Assembly (NCBI GenBank): GCA_024399965.1
Contig: JAKSNJ010000013.1
Span: 1 to 42,398 of the forward strand
Origin: Paludibacteraceae bacterium
GTDB lineage: Bacteria > Bacteroidota > Bacteroidia > Bacteroidales > Paludibacteraceae
Length of the DNA: 42,398 nt
Direction: 5' to 3'
Below the pieces are notes generated by a model that ran no database searches, was not told the DNA's origin, and worked only from the letters and a program-made list of their open reading frames with translations. Made by a program: the position numbers and the translations under genes. Each line of letters begins with the position of its first letter. Positions within the stretch are counted from its first letter, which is position 1. Positions 33,413 to 40,100 of this stretch are shown piece by piece.

Positions 33413-34510
33413 ATGAATAAGGACTCTTTTTATAGAGATTTGACCACTTGGTATGATGTCAACCACCGCATTTTGCCGTGGCGTGAGACGCGTGACCCAT
33501 ATAAAATATGGATCTCGGAAATCATATTGCAGCAGACGCGCGTGGATCAAGGAATGGATTATTACCTGCGGTTTGTGGAGCGTTTTCCAGATGTGCAGTC
33601 ATTGGCAGCAGCGTCAGAAGACGAGGTGCTGCGTTTATGGCAAGGATTAGGATACTACTCGCGTGCACGTAATCTGCATAAAGCTGCACAATATGTAGTT
33701 GACGGTGCACAATGCACAATGCACGATGGTGCGTCCGCGCACTCCGATAAAACGAATGATGTTTTTCCTGACACGTTTGATGAGTTGCGGCAACTGCCGG
33801 GTGTAGGGGACTATACGGCAGGGGCGATAGCAGCTTTTGCGTATGACCTGCCCCACCCTGCTTTAGACGGCAATGTGTATCGTGTACTGGCACGTCTGAC
33901 CGATTCAGATATTGCTTTTGATACAACACAGGGCAAGAAACACTTTCATCGTATAGCAGAAGAACTGCTGGACAGGCAACACCCTCGGCAGTTTGACTCA
34001 GCTATTATGGAATTCGGGGCTTTGTACTGCGTACCTCAACACCCGGACTGTGAACATTGTCCGCTGCAAGTTTATTGCCAAGCATATCAGCATAATACGG
34101 TAGATTTGCTGCCTGTACGCAAGCCACGTCCCAAAGTGCGAGACCGATACCTGATATACACCTTATATATATACGCGGGTAAGACACTGATACACCAACG
34201 AATGGGCAACGATATATGGAAGCACCTGTGGGAGTTTCCGTTAGAAGAGGTAGATGAATCTATGTGGAAGGCAAGCAAGAAGGAGCAAACAAAGCAATGT
34301 ATTGCAGAACTGACACACCAATTATCTCACCAGCGTCTGCATGCACGTTTTTTACTGCAAGAAGTGAAGCAGTTGCCGGAAATAGCAGGATGTAAGGCAG
34401 TGGATTGGTGTGAATTGGACGACTACGCGCTAAGTCGGTTAACGTTGCGCGCGACAGATATCGCAACTGCCACAGCAGGGCGCATCATTTTCCCCAAAGT
34501 ACGAGAGTAA
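33413..34510 (+). CDS. mutY: A/G-specific adenine glycosylase
   Basis: Removes adenine paired with 8-oxoguanine. Start ATG 33413 (MNKDSFYRDL) fits the family; the open frame above it crosses the promoter. Catalytic E36 lies in ISEIILQQTRV. The helix-hairpin-helix is LPGVGDYTAGAI, with catalytic D152 in ALDGNVYR. The iron-sulfur cysteines are C206, C213, C216 and C222. A NUDIX-like C-terminal domain (LWEFPLEE) recognises the oxidised base. Residues about 97-113 (VDGAQCTMHDG onward) are a heptamer-encoded insert ahead of the conserved FPDTFDELRQLPG. The last 24 codons are also coding on the opposite strand for the end of recQ. Confidence 0.93.
   Translation: MNKDSFYRDLTTWYDVNHRILPWRETRDPYKIWISEIILQQTRVDQGMDYYLRFVERFPDVQSLAAASEDEVLRLWQGLGYYSRARNLHKAAQYVVDGAQCTMHDGASAHSDKTNDVFPDTFDELRQLPGVGDYTAGAIAAFAYDLPHPALDGNVYRVLARLTDSDIAFDTTQGKKHFHRIAEELLDRQHPRQFDSAIMEFGALYCVPQHPDCEHCPLQVYCQAYQHNTVDLLPVRKPRPKVRDRYLIYTLYIYAGKTLIHQRMGNDIWKHLWEFPLEEVDESMWKASKKEQTKQCIAELTHQLSHQRLHARFLLQEVKQLPEIAGCKAVDWCELDDYALSRLTLRATDIATATAGRIIFPKVRE
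33697..33738 (+). repeat. in-frame heptamer repeat in mutY (AATGCAC type)
   Basis: Units AGTTGAC, GGTGCAC, two AATGCAC, GATGGTG and CGTCCGC. The same core (GTTGAC, AATGCAC twice, GATG) occurs in recQ at 35711-35745 on the same DNA strand, thus in the opposite coding sense. Confidence 0.8.
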
Positions 34511-36232
34511 GAGTTGTGAACGGCAGAAACGTGTGTTCTCGGCATACTCAATCATAGATTGCAGTTTGTCGGTATAGTGCTGTGCGCGCTTTTCATAGAC
34601 TTCCGGAGAGAGCCAGATATCGGTTTGTCGTTCCTTGACAAACGTAAATCGCGCAGCTTTGGTGCGTGGCAGGTAAGTGATGATATGTCGCGCAGCAAGG
34701 TCACTCAGTTGGGTATGTAAGGACTCGGTTATTTCCTCGTGCAGATACTGCAAGTCGGTAAATATACCCGGGTATTGGCGCATAAGGAGCTGTAGCAGGT
34801 TGTACTGGTCAACCGATAAGGTATAGCGCTGTAGTTCAGCAGCGGAAACCTCCAAACGCACACGCGGTTGTGTTTCCTGCTCGTCCTCAAAGTCGATATA
34901 TCCGGCTTGTGATAAGATATGCAGGGCAGAATAGGTCTGCAAGAGAGGCAGGTGCATGACGCGAATTAGTTCGTCCAGATGCAGGGCAAAGCTGTGCCCA
35001 AGTCCACTACCGGCACCGACACAAAGGAAATCACAGGTCTTGTGATAGACGCTTTCAATAAATTCCTTAGGTGGATAGTTGTCGTGTACACGTTTGCGGG
35101 CTTTTGTTTTGTCCTCGGGTGCATAGAGCAAGACAGCGTAGGCGGGCTGTTCGTCCCGTCCGGCACGTCCGGCCTCCTGAAAATACTGCTCCAAGGTGTC
35201 CGGCAGGTCGAAGTGAATGACGAGACGCACATCGGGTTTGTCTATTCCCATGCCGAAAGCGTTGGTGCAGACGATAGTTGAGAGTTGAGAGTTGATAGTT
35301 GATAGTTGAGAGTTGATAGGTGAGAGTTGAGAGTTGATAGGTGAGAGTTTAGAGTTTAGAGGGGAGAGGGGAGAGGGGTGGCAGTTCTTCCACGCTTCCT
35401 GCCGGCGGGCACGTTCCTCGGCAGACAGACCGGCGTGGTAGAAAGAAGTGTGCAGTAGTTCCGCCAGTTCTTCGGCACGCTTGCGATTACGTACATAGAC
35501 AATGGCACTACCCTGCACAGAGGAGAGGATATGTTGCAGTTGGGCTATCTTGTCAGACATATCCCGACAATAGCGCACCACATAACTGAGATTAGTACGG
35601 GCAAACGATTTCTTGAGCACATTGGGCTGACGGAACGCCAAACGGTGCTGTATATCTTCGACCACGTCGGGTGTGGCGGTGGCGGTGAGGGCCAAGATAG
35701 GAACCGCATCGGTTGACGGTTGACAATGCACAATGCACGATGACCGGATAGTATCCCGTATCTCGGCTATTTTGAGATATGACGGACGAAAATCGTAGCC
35801 CCACTCAGATATACAGTGTGCCTCGTCCACAGCGATGAGAGTGATAGGCAGTTGTGTGAGACGCCGACAGAAATCCTCATTCTGCAAGCGTTCGGGACTG
35901 ACATATAGGCAGCGGTAGGGCCCGAATTGGCAATTATCAAGTGCGATGCGCTGTTTGTCCAAGCGCATACCGCTGTAGATAGCAGCGGCCTGTATGCCAC
36001 GTTGGCGAAGGTTCTCCACCTGATCTTTCATAAGAGCGATAAGTGGCGAGATGACGAGACATAACCCAGAGCGCACGATGGCAGGTATTTGGAAGCAGAT
36101 AGACTTACCGCCACCTGTTGGCATAAGTGCCAAGGTGTCCCGTCCGGCAAGGACGCTATCAATGATTTCCGCCTGTAGTGGGCGAAAATCCTTGTAGCCG
36201 TAATATGTCTGCAATGCCTCCTTTGGTGTCAT
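34439..36232 (-). CDS. recQ: RecQ-type ATP-dependent DNA helicase
   Basis: A 597-residue 3'-5' helicase in recombination and repair. Motif I is PTGGGKS (38-44), motif II is DEAH (136-139) followed by the aromatic-rich CISEWGYDFRPSY loop, motif V is NAFGMGIDKPDVR, and motif VI is QEAGRAGRDEQ. A zinc/winged-helix region ends with CCGSCDIC. Two inserts are heptamer-encoded: residues about 164-176 (SSCIVHC...) and about 283-319 (Ser/Asn/Gln/Leu-rich), the latter just before motif V. The XRE regulator gene is 34 bp upstream. The 3' end overlaps mutY by 72 bp. Confidence 0.93.
   Translation of the reverse strand: MTPKEALQTYYGYKDFRPLQAEIIDSVLAGRDTLALMPTGGGKSICFQIPAIVRSGLCLVISPLIALMKDQVENLRQRGIQAAAIYSGMRLDKQRIALDNCQFGPYRCLYVSPERLQNEDFCRRLTQLPITLIAVDEAHCISEWGYDFRPSYLKIAEIRDTIRSSCIVHCQPSTDAVPILALTATATPDVVEDIQHRLAFRQPNVLKKSFARTNLSYVVRYCRDMSDKIAQLQHILSSVQGSAIVYVRNRKRAEELAELLHTSFYHAGLSAEERARRQEAWKNCHPSPLSPLNSKLSPINSQLSPINSQLSTINSQLSTIVCTNAFGMGIDKPDVRLVIHFDLPDTLEQYFQEAGRAGRDEQPAYAVLLYAPEDKTKARKRVHDNYPPKEFIESVYHKTCDFLCVGAGSGLGHSFALHLDELIRVMHLPLLQTYSALHILSQAGYIDFEDEQETQPRVRLEVSAAELQRYTLSVDQYNLLQLLMRQYPGIFTDLQYLHEEITESLHTQLSDLAARHIITYLPRTKAARFTFVKERQTDIWLSPEVYEKRAQHYTDKLQSMIEYAENTRFCRSQLLLSYFGENDAPCCGSCDICRAQR
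35277..35381 (-). repeat. long in-frame heptamer tandem array in recQ
   Basis: Fifteen contiguous 7-bp units (105 bp, 35 codons). On the plus strand they are GTTGAGA, GTTGATA, GGTGAGA, GTTTAGA and GGGGAGA variants, so in the coding sense they are TCTCAAC-like, the same unit and sense as in the sulfatase gene. Confidence 0.9.
35711..35745 (-). repeat. second heptamer repeat in recQ (AATGCAC type)
   Basis: On the plus strand two GGTTGAC, two AATGCAC and one GATGACC. It encodes the SSCIVHCQPST stretch in recQ and matches the mutY repeat. Confidence 0.8.
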
Positions 36233-36266
36233 TTTTTTTATGTTTTATATGTGAAAAGCAGGAGTT

Positions 36267-36611
36267 TTACGCAGTTGTTCCTCTCGTGGGATATGATAAT
36301 ACGTGGCTATTTTTTTTGCTTGCTCGTTCTTTTATTACTAACTGTGCGTCCTGTATGGCACGTCCCACCGCATCATCTTTTGCCAACAGCAAAATATCAT
36401 CCGCCAAGTTCAGGGCGATTAAAACGCGGAAGTAATATCCCATAGCGACTCCTTCGTCGCCATGTTCGATTTTAATGAGTGTGTTTCTGGCAATCCCTGC
36501 CCGTTCCGCAATCTGTTCGGAACTCAAATCTCGGCGTAAGCGCGCCATTCGTATGCTATTTCCTAAGGTAGTCAACATACGCTGATATTTGGGTAATAAG
36601 GTACGTTTCAT
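36267..36611 (-). CDS. XRE-family helix-turn-helix regulator
   Basis: A 114-residue protein when started at ATG 36611; the longer frame from 36638 would begin inside the promoter. The HTH covers about residues 20-70 (LGNSIRMARLRRDLSSEQIA, RAGIARNTLIKIEHG). Similar proteins often pair with HipA kinases in toxin-antitoxin units, but no hipA is present, and recQ follows instead 34 bp on. It probably represses its own promoter, since AT-rich palindromes lie in and just upstream of it. Target genes beyond that are unknown. Confidence 0.82.
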   Translation of the reverse strand: MKRTLLPKYQRMLTTLGNSIRMARLRRDLSSEQIAERAGIARNTLIKIEHGDEGVAMGYYFRVLIALNLADDILLLAKDDAVGRAIQDAQLVIKERASKKNSHVLSYPTRGTTA

Positions 36612-36635
36612 TTTTATAATGTTCAAAATCGTGTG

Positions 36636-36667
36636 CAAAGATACAACTTTTTGCTCATATATGCAAA
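36636..36667 (-). promoter_or_regulatory. promoter of the XRE-recQ operon
   Basis: On the minus strand TTTG (36667-36664), a 20-nt gap, then TATCTTTG (36643-36636). The -33 side includes TTGCATATATGAGCAA, an imperfect palindrome similar to the one at 22538-22551, and a TATATGA/TCATATA inverted repeat lies upstream at 36694-36712. Confidence 0.75.
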
Positions 36668-36716
36668 CATTATTCGTTTTTTTTTGATATTTATATATGA
36701 TTTTCTCATATAAGAT

Positions 36717-36752
36717 ACCAACAGGGGCTCGCAGCAGCGAGCCCCTATTGGT
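36717..36752 (-). terminator. strong terminator hairpin after the two small genes
   Basis: GGGGCTCG (36724-36731) pairs with CGAGCCCC (36738-36745) around CAGCAG, and the outer bases extend the stem to about 14 pairs with one mismatch. It lies 39 bp past the 50-residue gene stop. The minus-strand T-run is weak, so it may act mainly as a 3' end stabiliser. Confidence 0.75.
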
Positions 36753-36790
36753 AATAAAGATTCTAAATAGATGTTATACAACAAACACTA

Positions 36791-36943
36791 TTAGATAAAT
36801 CTTGGACCACGGGCAGGGGCATCACCACCTCCACCAGTAGGAGCATCACCTCCAAAACTAATGTTTACCTCTGTACCAAAGGACAGCATTAGCGGATCTA
36901 AATTTACTTTTTCGCTCTTAGGAGCCAGATATTGTTTTTTCAT
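36791..36943 (-). CDS. 50-residue small protein with GGDAP-rich tail
   Basis: ATG 36943 to TAA 36791. It starts MKKQYLAPKSEKVNLDPLML, a pattern (MKKxYxxPxxExxxL) that recurs in tiny uncharacterised Bacteroidales proteins. The C-terminal half is Gly-rich with two GGDAP copies and ends PARGPRFI. There is no signal peptide or membrane segment. It lies 30 bp after the 47-residue gene and before a strong hairpin, so the two share a transcript. It could be a precursor peptide with a leader and a Gly-rich core, but no maturation enzyme is adjacent. Confidence 0.7.
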   Translation of the reverse strand: MKKQYLAPKSEKVNLDPLMLSFGTEVNISFGGDAPTGGGGDAPARGPRFI

Positions 36944-36973
36944 AACTAAATAATTTATGCTTTAAATTTCTTC

Positions 36974-37117
36974 TCAACAAAACATTGCGCGTATGCGCGG
37001 TTCTAAAAAGGTCATTGCCTCATCAGCAGTATAGTATTTCTGCTGTACCATTCCAGCCCCCATAGAAGATGTATCCATAACGGGCATATTCTTTTGAGTA
37101 TGTAGAGAAGTGTTCAT
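36974..37117 (-). CDS. 47-residue small Met-rich protein
   Basis: The true start is ATG 37117, because the promoter -7 element lies at 37139-37146 and transcription would begin near 37132; the longer frame to 37177 would start upstream of the promoter. The product has seven Met in 47 residues, a Gly/Met stretch (SSMGAGMVQQKYY) and ends LEPRIRAMFC with a terminal Cys. No family is recognised. It is first in a two-gene transcript with the 50-residue protein. Confidence 0.6.
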   Translation of the reverse strand: MNTSLHTQKNMPVMDTSSMGAGMVQQKYYTADEAMTFLEPRIRAMFC

Positions 37118-37138
37118 AGTCGTTTCTATAATCGGGTG

Positions 37139-37169
37139 CAAAGATACAAAAAGTTTTTGATATTTGCAA
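37139..37169 (-). promoter_or_regulatory. promoter of the two small-protein genes, inside a 12-bp inverted repeat
   Basis: On the minus strand TTG (37169-37167), a 20-nt gap, then TATCTTTG (37146-37139). Perfect arms ATCGGGTGCAAA (37131-37142) and TTTGCACCCGAT (37171-37182) flank it. Confidence 0.8.
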
Positions 37170-37193
37170 GTTTGCACCCGATTTTTTGGGTAT

Positions 37194-40100
37194 TTATCTC
37201 ATCTTGGCACCTTGAGCGTTGAAGAACTTTCCGTCACGAATGATGAAGAGTTGATTGTTGCGAATGAATTTGGTTGCACCATTATTCATCATCAATTCGT
37301 CCCAGCCGGTAGCTTGTCCGCGTTCAGCACCACCCATCGAGAGACGACGGCGTGTAGGAGCAGCTAGTTCGCTATGATCCTCTACATTATCGTAGTTGAG
37401 ATAAGCACGGTCAGGAGCTACGTAGTTACCATTGTCTTTACTTGCTTTGTAGAGGTGGTTGTCGAGGAAGATATAAGAGTTATCACCCTCTACATCGAGA
37501 TTTCCACTAGCCGTGCTCAAGTTACCAACAAGACCATTAGCTTCTGCGACTATTGTAGCAGCATCGCCCTCTGCATAGAGAACATAGATTTCAGGAGCTT
37601 CGGCTAGTACGGCATAAGGTTTACCAGCTTGGAGAGGTTCTTCATCAATGTTCGCCTCGATAAGTACGATACCAACAGAGTATTTCTTTTCTACATCAAA
37701 GGCAGCACCGCCCCACATCTTAGCAATAGGTTGTGCTTGGCACATTGTAACCAGTTTGCCATTGGTAAGACCGTCACGGATTTTAGCAAATTCGTACTTA
37801 ATCGGTTCAGAAGCCACGTAGGTATCTTGTGGACCAACGGCATATATAGTATAATAATAGGTGCCTGCCTCGGTGAGATTGTCTTGGAAAAAGAAGTTAG
37901 TACCTTCGTAAATCTTCTCGCCATCATCTACACCCGTAGAAGCTTCATCAGCTTTACGAACCACGATTACTTTTTGGTTGTCGTTACTCTCACCACCTTC
38001 TATCAAATAATGGATATTGCGAACTGAGAAGGATTGGGTGTATGTGCCATCTGAATTAACATAGATAGCGACTTGATTGTCAGCATCAGTATGCATATCT
38101 CCTTCCCAATAATTTTCCTGCATAGTGCATTGAGCAAGTGTCCAATCAGCTTTATCTCCAGTCAGTTTGCCAGTTGATTTACCTTGCCAATTAACTTTGA
38201 CGGCTTCAACGCCAGCACCACCCCAAACGAAGCAGTCGCTAGATGGCAAATCTACTTTATACTCAAATGAGATTTGTTTTACCACACCACTTGCGATGGG
38301 GAATCCAACACCTGAGTTGCCATATTGACCTAATTGGCAAGTAACATCTACAGAGCCATCTGCATTAACGGTCAATGTTGGATTAGCATCTGTTGGGTCA
38401 GTAGTTGCTTGATATGGAGCCATTGCTTGGCTTACATCTACCATACCCGGGATAGACCAAGAGAGGGAAACGCTAAACGGATCGTCGGTAGGAGTAACGG
38501 CAAAGTTTGTAACAGCTTCCACATTGATGTCTCTGAACTGTGCAAATAGTTCCATAGACTCAGTTGGGAAGATAGGTGCATTAGCAGTAGCGATTAAGTT
38601 GCCACCTGTAGCAGCGTCGTACCAACCAAGGAAGATTTTGCCTTCCATAGTAGCATCCGGAGCAGTCAGAGATTGACCAATGAAGGTATCTTCGGTCTTA
38701 TCGCAATCAGCACCTTCGGGCACGTTGTATTTTATAACAAACGGGTCAGTAATAGTAACTGATTTTAGTATATTATAATTACCCGTAGTTGTTTGATATG
38801 TATGCTTCTTATCGGTAGTAGCATAATCATATACTACATTAAAGAAGTCCACATTAGATGTGCTTGTGGTCAAAGCAGTACCATCGAATTTAGCTCCACT
38901 AGTAGAACCGACCTTAAAAATCATCAGTTTATTAGCAGGAACATAGAATTCCAATTTAGTACCATTATTCTTAATCTTCAAGCCCTTGTCGGCATATTTG
39001 GAATTATTATCCCAAGAAACACCTGTCGTAGAAGACATCGCATAATTTTTAGAAGTCCAGAAAGTCTCATCTAGAGAGGAGGCTCCTGCATTAGCTTCAA
39101 AGTCAATCGTTTGAGCGAAAGCGATGTTCCATTTACCATAGAAAGTGGTATTCTCGGTAACAGAAACAGGCATTTCAACAGCGTAAGCATCTTCGCAAGA
39201 CGGGTCAGAATACCAACCGGCAAATACTTTCATTGGTTGCTTTTGGAAGTCAGCATATTTAGCAGTTTGACCACCGTCTATGACAGCTTCACTACCAATT
39301 TGCTCCTCACCATATTTATATATCACGTCATACGCGGGCGTCCAGAGAGCAGTAACAGTTACATCTTCAGTAGTTTCAGGAGCGATAGAAGCAGGATTCC
39401 AACCATCAAAATGGAAACCAGTAACATCATTCAAAGCAGCAAATTCTTCAATGCCCACACCCTCGTAATAGAATGTAGGATAAGCGGTCATATCAGATTC
39501 TTTAGTTTCTTCATAGGTGATGTTGTGTTTCGCAGGTTCTATTGCAATAGCCAACTGCATATTGCGAATCCAAGCGCCATTAGCAGCCGTATTACGAAGG
39601 ATAAATGATTTTGCAATTGCATCTGCAAAAATGTCAGAATAACATTTGTCTCCACTCGTTGATGTTGTGGTGATGGTTTCCCAATGCGCACCACCATCAA
39701 TTGAGTATTCGCAATTTGCTTGCAATTTACCGAAGAAACCACTCATTGATTCAAGCACATATCCGTCTTTTGCTGTGATAGTCAAAGAACCATCTGCATT
39801 GTTGGATGTATTCAAAGAAGAACCTTCTGCACCACCACCAGTGAAAGAGATAGAGAGATAATTTTTGATTGGGTCATCCGTACTCTTTACTACAGCAGAT
39901 GGAGTTGTACCATCACAGCGTTTCTTGCTCTTATCCCACACCATTTCCAAATCAAGAGTTTGTTTAACCGTAAAGTTGATGGTATAGGTTTTTGCATCGC
40001 CTTCACCACTTTCGGGAGTAACTGTAATAGTTGCCTGAGTTAAAGAAACAACGGGGTCAGCAACCGTAGCATAGTTATCATTAGCAACAGCAACAACGGT

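Noticed and set aside
37131-37182. Classical invertible promoter as in Bacteroides capsule loci
   Set aside because: The spacer of 28 bp is far shorter than known invertible promoters and no recombinase gene is near, so it is kept only as one of several readings.
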